Positions 23,686 to 33,618 are shown, counted from the first letter of the stretch. The stretch: 64,000 nt of DNA from Pseudomonadota bacterium (GCA_018262575.1 JAGSYU010000001.1:1-64000), one strand, 5' to 3'. The notes: a model not told the origin generated them from the sequence alone. Translations and numbers: made by a program.

Positions 23686-24792
23686 ATGACTGGAAGAAAC
23701 GTGAATTCGCAGCCGTCCGCCACAGCCTTTGAGGTCGTGGATCCCGCAACCGGCGCTCCCGACGCGCCGGTCGTTGCGTTATCTGGCGTCAGCCGCAGCT
23801 TCGGTGCGACCCGCGCCCTCGACGATCTGTCGCTGACCGTGCGACGCGGCGAGATCCTCGGCATCATCGGTCGCTCCGGGGCAGGCAAGTCGACGCTGAT
23901 CCGCTGCCTCAACGGCCTCGAACGCCCCGACAGCGGCCGCATCGAGATCGAAGGTCGCGACATCGTCGGTCTTTCCGAAGGCGAGTTGCAGCCGATCCGC
24001 CGCAAGATCGGCATGATCTTCCAGCATTTCAACCTGATGTCCGCCAAGACGGTGGTCGACAACGTCGCCCTGCCGCTGAAAATCGCCGGCTGGACCAAGG
24101 CCGATCGACGGACGCGGGCGCTGGAGCTGCTCGATCTTGTCGGCCTTTCCGACAAGGCCGACTCCTATCCGTCAGCGCTGTCCGGCGGCCAGAAGCAGCG
24201 CGTCGGCATCGCCCGCGCGCTATCGGCCCGGCCGGCGCTATTACTCTCTGACGAAGCGACCTCTGCCCTCGATCCCGAGACCACCCGGTCGATCCTGACG
24301 CTCCTGAAAGACATCAACCGCAAGCTCGGCGTCACCGTCGTCCTGATCACCCACGAGATGGAGGTGGTACGGACCATCGGCGACCGCGTCGCCGTGCTCG
24401 AGGCCGGCCGCATCGTCGAGGAGGGAGAAGTCTGGCACGTCTTCTCCGATCCCAAGACGGAGCTGACGCAGAGCCTCCTCTCCGGCGTCCGGCCGCAATT
24501 GCCGGCGCACATCGCCTCACGGCTTAGCCCTGACGGCCGCGAAACGGTGCTCGGCGTCGATCTCACCGATCCCGCCCTTGGCGACGGCCTGTTCGCAGAC
24601 ATTCTGGCGCACCTGCCGCCGTCGGCTCACTTCCTGCACGGCGGCGTCGACCACATCCATGACCAGCCGGTCGCCCGCTTCTTTCTGACCATCCCGCGCG
24701 AGCCGGCCAGTCTTGTCGATCAAGTTGCCGCCTATCTCCGGTCCATCAACGCCCGCGTCGAGGTGCTCGGTCATGTCTCCCGTCCTGTTTAA
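23686..24792 (+). CDS. metN: Methionine ABC transporter ATPase
   Basis: This 368-residue ATPase has Walker A GRSGAGKST, Q-loop MIFQHFNLM, signature SALSGGQKQRVGIARAL, a Walker B variant LLLSDEATSALDPET and the H-loop VVLITHEM. The C-terminal NIL domain (about 285-365) is the methionine-sensing regulatory domain of MetN. Its last 20 bases overlap metI, so the pair is translationally coupled. The N-terminal 35 residues before the ABC fold are unusually long and weakly conserved-looking, so a slightly later start is possible. Confidence 0.93.
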   Translation: MTGRNVNSQPSATAFEVVDPATGAPDAPVVALSGVSRSFGATRALDDLSLTVRRGEILGIIGRSGAGKSTLIRCLNGLERPDSGRIEIEGRDIVGLSEGELQPIRRKIGMIFQHFNLMSAKTVVDNVALPLKIAGWTKADRRTRALELLDLVGLSDKADSYPSALSGGQKQRVGIARALSARPALLLSDEATSALDPETTRSILTLLKDINRKLGVTVVLITHEMEVVRTIGDRVAVLEAGRIVEEGEVWHVFSDPKTELTQSLLSGVRPQLPAHIASRLSPDGRETVLGVDLTDPALGDGLFADILAHLPPSAHFLHGGVDHIHDQPVARFFLTIPREPASLVDQVAAYLRSINARVEVLGHVSRPV

Positions 24793-25429
24793 CCTGCTGC
24801 TCCAGTCGATCTGGGAGACGGTTGTCATGACGCTGGCCTCCGGCGTCATCTCCTTTGTCGCCGGCCTGCCGCTGGCGCTGATCCTGGTCGCCACCGACCG
24901 CGGCGGCATCGCCGAGAACTTCGCCGTCAACCGGGCGCTCGGCTGGGTGATCAACGGCTTCCGCTCGGTGCCCTTCATCATCCTCCTGGTGGCGCTGATC
25001 CCGCTGACGCGGCTGATCGTCGGCACATCGCTCGGCACGGCGGCGGCCATCGTGCCGCTGGCCATTGCCGCAGCGCCCTACTATGCCCGCGTCGCCGAAG
25101 TGTCGCTGCGTGAGGTCGATCCCGGCCTGATCGAGGCAGCGCGCGCCATGGGCGGCAACCGCTGGACCATCGTGCGCGAGGTGCTGGTGCCCGAAGCGCT
25201 GCCGGGCATCGTCGCCGGCTTCACGGTGACGCTGGTGACGCTGGTCGGTGCCTCGGCGATGGCCGGCGCCATCGGGGCCGGCGGTCTCGGCGACCTCGCC
25301 ATCCGCTATGGCTACCAGCGCTTCGAGACCGGCGTGATGATCGCCGTCGTTGCCGTTTTGATCGTACTGGTCTCCGGCATCCAGTGGCTCGGCGACCGCC
25401 TGGTGGCCCGGCTCGATCACCGCGGCTGA
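24773..25429 (+). CDS. metI: Methionine ABC transporter permease
   Basis: This 218-residue inner-membrane permease has five predicted helices and the cytoplasmic coupling motif EAARAMGGNRWTIVREVLVPEALPGI, which contacts MetN. ATG 24773 (MSPVLFNLLLQSIWET) was chosen because GAGGTG precedes it and the N-terminus matches the family; an upstream ATG at 24713 lies deep in metN. It ends the metQNI operon. Confidence 0.93.
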   Translation: MSPVLFNLLLQSIWETVVMTLASGVISFVAGLPLALILVATDRGGIAENFAVNRALGWVINGFRSVPFIILLVALIPLTRLIVGTSLGTAAAIVPLAIAAAPYYARVAEVSLREVDPGLIEAARAMGGNRWTIVREVLVPEALPGIVAGFTVTLVTLVGASAMAGAIGAGGLGDLAIRYGYQRFETGVMIAVVAVLIVLVSGIQWLGDRLVARLDHRG

Positions 25430-25579
25430 AGCTATAGACCGCGAGCGTCTGTCTCTACCGCCTGAAGACCGCGCAGTCGGCTGGTTGTGACGGCGCCGGC
25501 TGAGCCGCCGCCTGCGGCCGAAAATCTCACTCTTTTCGGGGGACCTATCCGGCGTGTCGTTGACGCGACCGCGCTGTTG

Positions 25580-25596
25580 GCTATCTTGAAGATAGC
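25580..25596. promoter_or_regulatory. 17-bp perfect palindrome upstream of sitA (probable metal-regulator operator)
   Basis: GCTATCTTGAAGATAGC is a perfect palindrome centred on one base, 73 bases upstream of the sitA ATG. An AT-rich stretch with GCATTTGC and CGCAATAT follows it. MntR (DtxR family) or Mur (Fur family) would be the expected manganese regulators. The sequence was not matched to a specific published box. Confidence 0.5.
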
Positions 25597-25669
25597 ATTT
25601 GCAAACGCCTCGCAATATCATATTATGCCAAGGCTACACATTCGAGAACAGTCTACCGGAGATCGGACG

Positions 25670-26593
25670 ATGCACGGCATGCGACTTCGGAGTCGGCAGG
25701 GATGGCTTGGCTTGGTGATCGCCGCCCTGATGGCGCAGGCACTGTCGGCCGGAACGGCCGCCGCTCAAGACAAGTTCAAGGCGGTGACGACCTTCACCGT
25801 CATTGCCGACATAGCGAAGAATGTGGCCGGTGATGCCGCCATCGTCGAATCGATTACCAAGCCCGGCGCCGAGATTCACAATTACCAGCCGACCCCCGGT
25901 GACATTCAGCGGGCGCAAGGCGCCAAGCTGATCCTCTGGAATGGCCTCGACCTCGAACTGTGGTTCGAGAAGTTCTTCAATAACCTCCAGGACGTGCCGA
26001 GCGTGGTGGTATCCGATGGCATCGAACCGATCGGCATTGCCGAGGGACCCTATACCGGCAAGCCCAACCCACATGCCTGGATGTCGCCGACTTCGGCGCT
26101 GATCTACGTCGACAACATCCGCGACGCCTTCGCCCGACACGATCCGGCAAACGCGGAGACCTACAAAGCCAACGCCGAGACTTACAAGGCGAAGATTACG
26201 GCGGCTATCGATCCCATCCGGGCGGAGATGGCCGCCCTGCCGCCTGACCGGCGCTGGCTGGTGACGAGCGAAGGCGCCTTCTCCTACCTTGCACGCGACT
26301 TCGGCCTCAAAGAGCTCTACCTTTGGCCAATCAATGCCGACAGCCAGGGCACTCCAAAGCAGGTTCGCAAGGTGATCGACGCCATGCGCGAGCATGGTAT
26401 CACCGTCATTTTTTCCGAAAGCACGGTGTCGCCCAAGCCGGCCGAGCAGGTGGCCCGCGAGACCGGCACCCGATACGGCGGCGTGCTCTACGTCGACTCG
26501 CTGAGCGAGGCCGACGGCCCGGTGCCATCCTATCTCGATCTGCTGCGTGTCACCTCGGACACCGTCGCCAAAGGGCTGGCGACCTCACCCTAA
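25670..26593 (+). CDS. sitA: SitA manganese/iron periplasmic binding protein
   Basis: This 307-residue cluster A-I metal-binding protein has a signal peptide (about 1-34, ending TAAAQ) and the metal-ligand regions GAEIHNYQPTPGD (His), KPNPHAWMSP (His), FSESTVSPKP (Glu) and the C-terminal VDSLSEADGP (Asp). It lacks the His-rich loop of zinc-specific ZnuA, favouring manganese (or iron). ATG 25670 follows GGAG at suitable spacing. It heads the sitABCD operon. Confidence 0.88.
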   Translation: MHGMRLRSRQGWLGLVIAALMAQALSAGTAAAQDKFKAVTTFTVIADIAKNVAGDAAIVESITKPGAEIHNYQPTPGDIQRAQGAKLILWNGLDLELWFEKFFNNLQDVPSVVVSDGIEPIGIAEGPYTGKPNPHAWMSPTSALIYVDNIRDAFARHDPANAETYKANAETYKAKITAAIDPIRAEMAALPPDRRWLVTSEGAFSYLARDFGLKELYLWPINADSQGTPKQVRKVIDAMREHGITVIFSESTVSPKPAEQVARETGTRYGGVLYVDSLSEADGPVPSYLDLLRVTSDTVAKGLATSP

Positions 26594-26653
26594 ACCTCGA
26601 CCCTGCCATATGGCGGGACCGCCGTTCCGGACCTCCGCGGAAGGATCTGCCCG

Positions 26654-27547
26654 ATGATCGACAACTCCGACAAGCAGGGGATCGCCGGCTCCGCCGAGGT
26701 CGGCATCGCCGTGAGGTCGGCGACCATCACCTACCGCAATGGCCACACAGCCATGCGCGATGCCAGTTTCGAGGTGCCGGCGGGCACCATCACCGCGCTT
26801 GTCGGCGTCAACGGATCCGGCAAGTCGACGCTGTTCAAGGCGATCATGGGGTTCGTCCGGCTGCAGCGCGGCTCCATCGCCATCTTCGGCCTGCCGGTGG
26901 CCGAGGCGCTCAGCCGCAACCTCATCGCCTACGTACCGCAAAGCGAAGAGGTCGACTGGAACTTCCCGGTCCTGGTCGAGGACGTGGTGATGATGGGGCG
27001 TTACGGCCACATGGGCTTCCTGCGTCGGCCGCGCCTGGCCGATCACCAAGCGGTCGCCACCGCGCTGTCCCGGGTTGGCATGGCCGACTTCCGCAAGCGC
27101 CAGATCGGCGAGTTGTCCGGCGGGCAAAGGAAACGCGTGTTCCTGGCGCGGGCGCTCGCCCAGGACAGCCGCGTCATCCTGCTCGACGAGCCGTTCACCG
27201 GCGTCGACCTGACGACCGAGGACGCCATCATCGACCTGTTGCGAGAGCTGCGCGCGGAGGGCCGGGTGATGTTGGTGTCGACCCATGACCTCGGCAGCGT
27301 GCCGGAGTTTTGCGACCGTACCGTGCTGGTCAAGGGCACAGTGTTGGCCTACGGCCCGACCGCCGAAATATTCACCCAGGCCAATCTCGAGATCGCCTTC
27401 GGTGGCGCCCTGCGCCATTTCATCCTGAGCGAACAGAGCAACGGCGAGTCCCACTCGGTCGGCGTCATTACCGATGATGAACGGGCGCTGGTGCTGCGCG
27501 ACGGCAAGGCGACACGGCTGGTCGCCACCGTGGAAGCGCCACAATGA
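26654..27547 (+). CDS. sitB: SitB manganese ABC transporter ATPase
   Basis: This 297-residue ATPase has Walker [11 protein letters not shown]-loop [13 protein letters not shown] (typical of the metal-type ATPases), signature [16 protein letters not shown], Walker [13 protein letters not shown] and H-loop LVSTHDL. Its stop overlaps sitC (ATGA, 27544-27547). The last about 60 residues form an extension beyond the minimal ATPase. Confidence 0.9.
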   Translation: MIDNSDKQGIAGSAEVGIAVRSATITYRNGHTAMRDASFEVPAGTITALVGVNGSGKSTLFKAIMGFVRLQRGSIAIFGLPVAEALSRNLIAYVPQSEEVDWNFPVLVEDVVMMGRYGHMGFLRRPRLADHQAVATALSRVGMADFRKRQIGELSGGQRKRVFLARALAQDSRVILLDEPFTGVDLTTEDAIIDLLRELRAEGRVMLVSTHDLGSVPEFCDRTVLVKGTVLAYGPTAEIFTQANLEIAFGGALRHFILSEQSNGESHSVGVITDDERALVLRDGKATRLVATVEAPQ

Positions 27548-28404
27548 CGGCCACGCTTCTCGAGCCCTTTTCCTATGGCTACATGGTCAACGCCATGTGG
27601 GTGTCGGCGCTGGTTGGCGGCGTCTGCGCCTTCCTGTCCTGCTACCTGATGCTCAAGGGCTGGTCGCTGATCGGCGACGCGCTGTCGCACGCCATCGTGC
27701 CGGGCGTGGCCGGCGCCTACATGCTCGGTCTGCCATTCTCGATCGGCGCCTTCTTTGCCGGCGGTCTTGCCGCCGCCGCCATGCTGTTTCTCAACCAGCG
27801 GACCAAGCTGCGCGAGGACGCCATCATCGGGCTGATCTTTTCGTCCTTCTTTGGCCTGGGCCTGTTCATGGTGTCGCTGTCGCCGATGTCGGTCGATATC
27901 CAGACCATCGTGCTCGGCAACGTGCTGGCAATCGCGCCGGCCGACACGCTGCAACTGGCCATCATCGGCTTCGTCTCGCTCGCCATCCTCCTCGCCAAAT
28001 GGAAGGATCTGATGGTGACCTTCTTCGACGAGAACCACGCCCGCTCGATCGGCCTCAACACGACCGCGCTCAAAATCCTGTTCTTCACCCTGCTGTCGGC
28101 GTCGACGGTAGCGGCGCTCCAGACCGTCGGCGCCTTCCTGGTCATCTCGATGGTGGTGACGCCAGGCGCCACGGCCTATCTCCTCAGCGATCGCTTCCCG
28201 CGGCTGATCGCCATCGCGGTGGCGATCGGCACGTTGACCAGTTTTTTCGGCGCCTATGCGAGCTACTTTCTCGATGGCGCCACCGGCGGCATCATCGTGG
28301 TGCTGCAGGCGGTGATCTTCCTCATCACCTTCCTGCTGGCGCCCCACCACGGCCTGCTGGCGGCCCGCCGACGCGCCGCGCGGGAACTGGAGGCGCCCCG
28401 ATAA
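27544..28404 (+). CDS. sitC: SitC manganese ABC transporter permease
   Basis: This 286-residue permease of the ABC-3 family has about eight helices and the conserved segments [20 protein letters not shown] and [20 protein letters not shown]. It overlaps sitB by 4 bases and sitD by TAATG, giving tight coupling. It would form the membrane channel with SitD. Confidence 0.9.
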   Translation: MTATLLEPFSYGYMVNAMWVSALVGGVCAFLSCYLMLKGWSLIGDALSHAIVPGVAGAYMLGLPFSIGAFFAGGLAAAAMLFLNQRTKLREDAIIGLIFSSFFGLGLFMVSLSPMSVDIQTIVLGNVLAIAPADTLQLAIIGFVSLAILLAKWKDLMVTFFDENHARSIGLNTTALKILFFTLLSASTVAALQTVGAFLVISMVVTPGATAYLLSDRFPRLIAIAVAIGTLTSFFGAYASYFLDGATGGIIVVLQAVIFLITFLLAPHHGLLAARRRAARELEAPR

Positions 28405-29240
28405 TGGTCATCGACATCCTTCTGTCGCCGTTCCAGTTCGACTTCATGATCCGCGCCCTGGTCATCGCGGCGCTGGTGGCGGTGCCGACCGCGTTGCTCT
28501 CCTGCTTTCTCGTCCTGAAGGGTTGGTCGCTGATGGGCGACGCCATCTCGCACGCCGTCTTTCCGGGCATCGTCATCGCCTATATCGTCGGCCTGCCTTA
28601 CGCCGTGGGGGCCTTCACCGCCGGCATGATCTGCGCGCTCGCCACCGGCTTTCTGAAAGACAACAGTCGCATCAAGCAGGACACCGTCATGGGCGTGGTG
28701 TTCTCCGGCATGTTCGGGCTGGGCCTGGTCCTCCACGTCAAGATCCAGGCGACGGTGCATCTCGATCATATCCTGTTCGGCGATATGCTCGGCGTGTCGT
28801 GGAGCGACATCGCCTTCACCGCGGCGATCGCCGCCATCACAACGAGCGTCATTGGCGCCAAATGGAAAGATCTGCTGCTGCACGCCTTCGACCCGGCACA
28901 GGCCAAGGCCAGCGGGCTTGCCGTCGGCCTTCTGCACTACGGCCTTCTGGCATTGATCTCGCTGACCATCGTCGGCGCCCTGCAGGCGGTCGGCATCATT
29001 CTGGCCATCGCCATGCTGATCGCGCCGGGCGCCATCGCCTTTCTGGTCACCCGACGCTTTGCCAGCATGCTGGCGGTCGCCTCTGCCGTCGCAATAACCG
29101 CCTCCCTCCTCGGCGTCTACCTGTCCTTCTTTCTCGACAGCGCCCCGGCGCCGACCATTGTCCTGCTGATGGCCGTCATGTTCGTCGCGGCTTTCGTGGC
29201 CTCGATCGTCCGGACAGCGCGGGCGGAGAGAGTTGCCTGA
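28404..29240 (+). CDS. sitD: SitD manganese ABC transporter permease
   Basis: This 278-residue permease is paralogous to SitC (LKGWSLMGDAISHAVFPGIV and ILAIAMLIAPGAIAFL in equivalent places). The ATG at 28404 shares bases with the sitC stop. It closes the four-gene operon; presence of two distinct permeases is a hallmark of Sit-type transporters compared with ZnuABC. Confidence 0.9.
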   Translation: MVIDILLSPFQFDFMIRALVIAALVAVPTALLSCFLVLKGWSLMGDAISHAVFPGIVIAYIVGLPYAVGAFTAGMICALATGFLKDNSRIKQDTVMGVVFSGMFGLGLVLHVKIQATVHLDHILFGDMLGVSWSDIAFTAAIAAITTSVIGAKWKDLLLHAFDPAQAKASGLAVGLLHYGLLALISLTIVGALQAVGIILAIAMLIAPGAIAFLVTRRFASMLAVASAVAITASLLGVYLSFFLDSAPAPTIVLLMAVMFVAAFVASIVRTARAERVA

Positions 29241-29553
29241 GTCACGGCATCGGATCGTCGCGCAGGTCACGATCGTCGGCCGCGACAGGCGCCCGTCGCC
29301 CCCTCCCCTCCCATGACCTCAGCCGCAACGAGCCGCCGATCGCGGCAATGTGGGCTCAAGCGCCGGTCCGCCTCAGCGGCCGCCGTTCGCCATCGCACTT
29401 GGCCCTGAGCTTTGCCTGCCCTCCCCATGCGACGAAGGGCTTTCCCGATCGTCCCTGGCGAGCGACTCCCGCTCTTTGCGGCGAACGATCATACGATCTG
29501 CGGCACCTCCGTCGCCAAGCCCTCCGAGACGGAGTGGACTACACTGTGGAACA

Positions 29554-29573
29554 TATGAAATGTCCATTTCATA
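29554..29573. promoter_or_regulatory. Inverted repeat, degenerate IolR-like operator
   Basis: TATGAAATG-TC-CATTTCATA is a perfect 9-bp inverted repeat. Its inner part reads GAAA-N6-TTTC, the same geometry as the GGAA-N6-TTCC boxes nearby with one symmetric change. Confidence 0.5.
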
Positions 29574-29742
29574 CGTTAGTATGACCTGGACCGACTGGTG
29601 GCTACCTCGCGAAGGGCGTGGAATAGCCATTACCGACATATTTTCAGCATGTTAAATACCAAAACGCGAACCAGACGCGGCAAATGTCCGGTGGCAATCG
29701 GGCACCACACCCCCGAATGGGACTTGACGACACAGACCGTAC

Positions 29743-29760
29743 ATGGAACTAATCTTCCAT
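29743..29760. promoter_or_regulatory. IolR-type operator, GGAA-N6-TTCC
   Basis: ATGGAA-CTAATC-TTCCAT contains GGAA-N6-TTCC, the motif reported for the RpiR-type IolR of Sinorhizobium. It lies about 170 bases upstream of the inositol ABC ATPase gene. Confidence 0.65.
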
Positions 29761-29927
29761 TCTAAGCGAAAAAACAGTCGCTTCATTCTTGAGTGAGTGA
29801 GGCATGGGAGGAGGCCGGTCCGCGGGGAGCCGACTGGCTGAAGGTGGGAGAGGACGGTCGGGCAGCGAAGCCGGTTCTCGGGCGGCGCGGCGGCCGGTTG
29901 CTCAGCACCGCAACCGAGGAATCGGAA

Positions 29928-31439
29928 ATGGTCGCCGATGGAATCCTGCTGAGAGTCAAGGGCTTAACAAAGAAGTTTCCCGGTGTCGTCGCGCTCGACG
30001 GAGTCGATATCGAAGCGCGCGCCGGTGAGATCCATGGCATCTGCGGCGAGAACGGTGCCGGCAAGTCGACATTGATCAAGATGCTGACTGGCGCCTACAC
30101 CCCGGATTCAGGCTCGATCGAATTCGACGGCGTGACATACACCTCGCTCGATCCGCGCCGGGCAATGGGCATCGGCATCGGTTGCATCTACCAGGAACTG
30201 AATCTGATCCCGCATCTGAGTGTCGCCGAGAACATCTTCCTCGGGCGGGAGATGTATCTTGCGCCCGCGTTCAATGTCCTCGACCGCGCCCAGATGAACG
30301 CCAAGGCGGCCGAGCTCCTCGCCGATCTCGGCCTCGTCGTGTCGCCCACCGCAAGGCTCGGCACGCTTGGCGTCGGCCATCAGCAGATGGTCGAGATCTG
30401 CCGTGCCGTCTGGTCGAATGCCAAGCTGATCATCATGGACGAGCCGACCTCCAGCCTCAGCGAGAAGGAGGCCCATGACCTCTTCCGCGTCATGGCGCGG
30501 ATGAAGGAACGTGGCGTCGGCATCCTGTTCATTTCGCACCGTCTCGACGAGGTGCGCGAGAATTGCGACACCGTCACCGTGATGCGCGACGGCCGCACCA
30601 TCGAGTCCTTCACCATGAAGGAGCGCTCGGTTGCCGACATCATTCAGTTGATGGTCGGCCGCAGCATCCAGAACAAATACCCCAAGGAGCCGGCGCCGCA
30701 CGGCGATGTCGTCCTCTCGGTCAGAAATCTCAACCGAAAGGGTGTTCTGCACGACATCTCCTTCGACGTCCGGGCGGGAGAAGTGCTTGGCTTTGCCGGC
30801 CTGGTCGGCGCCGGACGCACCGAGACGGCGCGCGCCATCACCGGCGCCGATCCCTACGACAGCGGCACCATCGAGGTATTCGGCAAGGACGTGAAGATCC
30901 GCCAGCCGATCGATTCCATCAACGCCGGCATCGCCTTCCTGACCGAGAACCGCAAGGAGCAGGGCCTCATCCTGATCCAGAGCGTCGCCTTCAACGCGAC
31001 CATCGTCAAGATGCACAAGTACGCCAAGGCCGGCTGGCTGAGCCTGAAGCGCCTCCGGGACACCGCCCGCAAGATCTGCGCCGAAATGCGCCTCAAGACG
31101 TCAGGCATGGACATGCTGGTCGGCAAACTGTCGGGCGGCAACCAGCAGAAAGTCGTCATCGCCAAGTGGCTGCTGTCCAACGCCCGAATCTTCATCTTCG
31201 ACGAGCCGACGCGCGGCATCGACGTCGGCGCCAAGGTCGAAGTCTACAAGCTTATCAATAAGTTGGTCGCCGACGGTGCCGGCGTCATCATCATCTGCTC
31301 GGAAATGGAAGAGGTGATGGGCATGGCCGACCGCATCCTCGTCATGCACGAGGGCGAGATCACCGCCGAGATGACCCAACAGGAAGCGACGCAGGAAAAG
31401 ATCATGTACGCCGCGTCCGGCTTCAAGCAGGCGTCCTGA
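29928..31439 (+). CDS. iatA: Inositol-type sugar ABC transporter ATPase
   Basis: This 503-residue protein holds two ABC cassettes. The first (about 1-250) has Walker A GENGAGKST and Walker B LIIMDEPTSSL with a degenerate signature (LGVGHQQMVEI). The second (about 255-500) has a degenerate Walker A (GLVGAGRTE) and signature KLSGGNQQKVVIAKWL, the usual asymmetry of RbsA-type ATPases. ATG 29928 follows GAGGA; 45 in-frame residues upstream are not protein-like. It is first in an ABC operon with permease and binding protein, and its place beside the iol genes and an IolR-type box suggests inositol as substrate. Confidence 0.85.
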   Translation: MVADGILLRVKGLTKKFPGVVALDGVDIEARAGEIHGICGENGAGKSTLIKMLTGAYTPDSGSIEFDGVTYTSLDPRRAMGIGIGCIYQELNLIPHLSVAENIFLGREMYLAPAFNVLDRAQMNAKAAELLADLGLVVSPTARLGTLGVGHQQMVEICRAVWSNAKLIIMDEPTSSLSEKEAHDLFRVMARMKERGVGILFISHRLDEVRENCDTVTVMRDGRTIESFTMKERSVADIIQLMVGRSIQNKYPKEPAPHGDVVLSVRNLNRKGVLHDISFDVRAGEVLGFAGLVGAGRTETARAITGADPYDSGTIEVFGKDVKIRQPIDSINAGIAFLTENRKEQGLILIQSVAFNATIVKMHKYAKAGWLSLKRLRDTARKICAEMRLKTSGMDMLVGKLSGGNQQKVVIAKWLLSNARIFIFDEPTRGIDVGAKVEVYKLINKLVADGAGVIIICSEMEEVMGMADRILVMHEGEITAEMTQQEATQEKIMYAASGFKQAS

Positions 31440-31507
31440 TCCAAGGCGCTCGACCAGTTTTGCCGGCCCCGTGCGGCCGGACCGTATTCCGTGGGAGGAA
31501 TTTTCTG

Positions 31508-32518
31508 ATGTCCAACGAGGCCCTGACCAACGACAAGCTGCCGGGCGATAAATCGATCGCCAAGAGCGCTGCCATGACGGAAAAGCTCTACCAGCTCGGC
31601 GTCCTCCTGAGCCTGATCCTGCTCTGCGCGGTGATGAGCGTGCTGTCGCCGCGCTTTGCGACCATGGACAACCTGATGAACGTCGCCTCGCAGGCGGCGG
31701 TCAGCGCCATCGTGTCGATCGGCATGTTCCTTGCCATCCTGACGGCGGGCATCGACCTGTCCGTCGGCTCGGTGCTGGCGCTGTCGACCATGATGATGGG
31801 CATCGCCTCCGACCGCTGGGGCTGGGGCCCCTACCCGGCCATCCTGATGTGCCTGGGGGCGGGCGCCGCGCTCGGCTTTGCCAACGGCCTGCTGCTGACC
31901 AAGCTGCGCCTGCCGCATCCGTTCATCTCGACGCTGGGCATGCAGAAAATGGCCCGCGGCATCGCGCTGTTCGTCACCGCCGCCGCCCCGATCAGCATGT
32001 TCCCCGACGAGATCCAGTACCTCGGCAACAACTCGATCGGCCAGGTGCCCGTCAGCTTCATCCTGGTCGGCATCCTCTACATCGGAATGTACTTCTTCCT
32101 GACCCGCACCTCGACTGGCCGCTACATTTACGCTGTCGGCGGCAACAAGGAGGCGGCGCGCCTGTCCGGCATCAAGGTCAATGGCATCCTGAACCTCGTC
32201 TATACCATTTCCGGCTTTACCGCTGCGCTCGCCGGTCTGGTTCTCGCAGGGCGCGTCAACGCCGTCTATCCGCTGGCCGGCCTCGACTACGAGACTGACG
32301 CCATCGCGGCGGTCATCATCGGTGGCGCCAGCTTCTTTGGCGGTGTCGGCTCGATCGCCAACACCATCATCGGCGTGCTGCTAATCGCCGTTCTCCGCAA
32401 CGGCCTCAACCTTCTCAACGTCGACAGCGCCTTCCAGACCTTCGCCATCGGCGCGGTGATCGTGGTTGCCGTTGCCGTCGACGTCCTTCGCCAGAATGTC
32501 CTGAAGTCCGCGCGTTGA
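31508..32518 (+). CDS. iatP: Inositol-type ABC transporter permease
   Basis: This 336-residue RbsC-family permease has about ten helices, the segment ILTAGIDLSVGSVLALS (family signature) and IGGASFFGGVGSIANTIIGVL near the C-terminus. ATG 31508 has a clear GGGAGGAA ribosome site. It follows the ATPase by 68 bases that contain a small CCGGCC/GGCCGG hairpin. Confidence 0.85.
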   Translation: MSNEALTNDKLPGDKSIAKSAAMTEKLYQLGVLLSLILLCAVMSVLSPRFATMDNLMNVASQAAVSAIVSIGMFLAILTAGIDLSVGSVLALSTMMMGIASDRWGWGPYPAILMCLGAGAALGFANGLLLTKLRLPHPFISTLGMQKMARGIALFVTAAAPISMFPDEIQYLGNNSIGQVPVSFILVGILYIGMYFFLTRTSTGRYIYAVGGNKEAARLSGIKVNGILNLVYTISGFTAALAGLVLAGRVNAVYPLAGLDYETDAIAAVIIGGASFFGGVGSIANTIIGVLLIAVLRNGLNLLNVDSAFQTFAIGAVIVVAVAVDVLRQNVLKSAR

Positions 32519-32550
32519 GGCCCGTCCTCCGCGGACCGATCGACCCGTCC

Positions 32551-32588
32551 TACGTCCACACATGGTTCCGACAAGCGGAACGGACGTA
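32551..32588 (+). other. Two-part intercistronic stem-loop between iatP and ibpA
   Basis: An outer stem TACGTCC (32551-32557) / GGACGTA (32582-32588) and an inner stem GTTCCG (32565-32570) / CGGAAC (32576-32581) fit one structure with a 7-base bulge. Such elements often set the high binding-protein to permease ratio. Confidence 0.55.
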
Positions 32589-32652
32589 ACGAGGTCTCGT
32601 AGTGAGGAAATGCGAGACCGGGAAACCGACTAGTCTTATTGGGAGTGAGACC

Positions 32653-33618
32653 ATGAACCGCAGAACTTTCGTCGCCGCCTTGATGGCCGGTGCCTTTGCC
32701 ATCACGATGCTGCCTGCCGTCACCGCCCTGAGCGGCCCGGCTGCCGCCGCTGAGAAAGTGAAGATCGCCGTCGTCCTGAAGACGCTGTCGAGCCAGTATT
32801 GGAAAATCGTCGCCGCCGGTGCTCAGGCCGCCGCCGACAAGAACAACGTCGACCTGATCTTGCTTGGACCGCCGACCGAAGACGCCGTCGAGCAGCAAAT
32901 CAACATGGTTCAGGACGTGCTCGCCCAGAAGCCCGACGCCCTGATCTTCTCCCCGTCGCAGCCCGACACCGCCGTCAACGTCATCACCAAGGTTCGCAAG
33001 GCCGGCGTCCCCGTGCTGCTGGTCGACACGGGCATGCCCGAGAAGTTCACCGATTACGCCTCCTTCATCGGCACCGACAACATCGCCGCCGGCAAGGCGG
33101 GTGGCGAGGCGCTGCTCAAGGTGCTCAAGAAGGGCGACAAGGTACTGTTGCTCGATGGCGCGCCGGGCAACCCGAGCATGACCCAACGCTGTGACGGCGC
33201 CAAGGAAGTGCTGGAAGCCGCGGGCATCGTGATCGCCGCCCGCCAGCCGGCCTATTCGGACCGCGAAAAGGCCTACACGGTGACGCAGAACGTGCTGCAG
33301 ACGACACCTGACATCGCTGGCGTGTTTGCCGGCAACGATGAGGAAGCGCTTGGCGCCCTGCGCGCGCTCAAGCAGGGCGGCAAGGACGTTCCGATCATCG
33401 GCGTCGACGCCAACAGCGACAACCTCAAGGCCATGCTGGCTGGCGACCTCTACGGCTCCATCGCCCAGGGCAACTTCGACATGGGTCGCCTCGGCGTCGA
33501 GAAGGCGCTTGAAGTGATCGCCGGCAAGACCATCGACAAGCGCATCGACTCCGGCGCCACGCTGATCACCAAGGAAAACGCCCAGGAACTGCTGGACTTC
33601 CGCGCTTCGATCAAGTGA
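32653..33618 (+). CDS. ibpA: Periplasmic inositol-type sugar-binding protein
   Basis: This 321-residue protein has a cleavable signal (MNRRTFVAALMAGAFAITML ... PAAAA) and the two-lobed Peripla_BP_4 fold seen in ribose/inositol binding proteins (KIAVVLKTLSSQYWKIVAAG, DALIFSPSQPDTAVNV, FAGNDEEALGALRAL, PIIGVDANSDNLKAM). The ATG at 32653 follows GGGAGTGAG. Placed after the permease, it completes the ABC importer; inositol specificity is inferred from the neighbouring iol genes. Other rare polyols remain possible. Confidence 0.8.
   Translation: MNRRTFVAALMAGAFAITMLPAVTALSGPAAAAEKVKIAVVLKTLSSQYWKIVAAGAQAAADKNNVDLILLGPPTEDAVEQQINMVQDVLAQKPDALIFSPSQPDTAVNVITKVRKAGVPVLLVDTGMPEKFTDYASFIGTDNIAAGKAGGEALLKVLKKGDKVLLLDGAPGNPSMTQRCDGAKEVLEAAGIVIAARQPAYSDREKAYTVTQNVLQTTPDIAGVFAGNDEEALGALRALKQGGKDVPIIGVDANSDNLKAMLAGDLYGSIAQGNFDMGRLGVEKALEVIAGKTIDKRIDSGATLITKENAQELLDFRASIK

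Larger units (their letters stand above)
29241..29927. other. Intergenic control region of the inositol ABC operon
   Basis: No convincing gene was found in these 687 bases. The first about 280 bases are GC-rich and unstructured. From about 29530 the composition becomes AT-rich and holds two inverted repeats described separately (29554-29573 and 29743-29760), which are probable operators in front of the inositol uptake genes. Confidence 0.6.

Noticed and set aside
28263-29270. 335-codon minus-strand frame opposite sitD
   Set aside because: His/Asp/Gly/Gln-rich shadow of a membrane protein gene in high-GC DNA.
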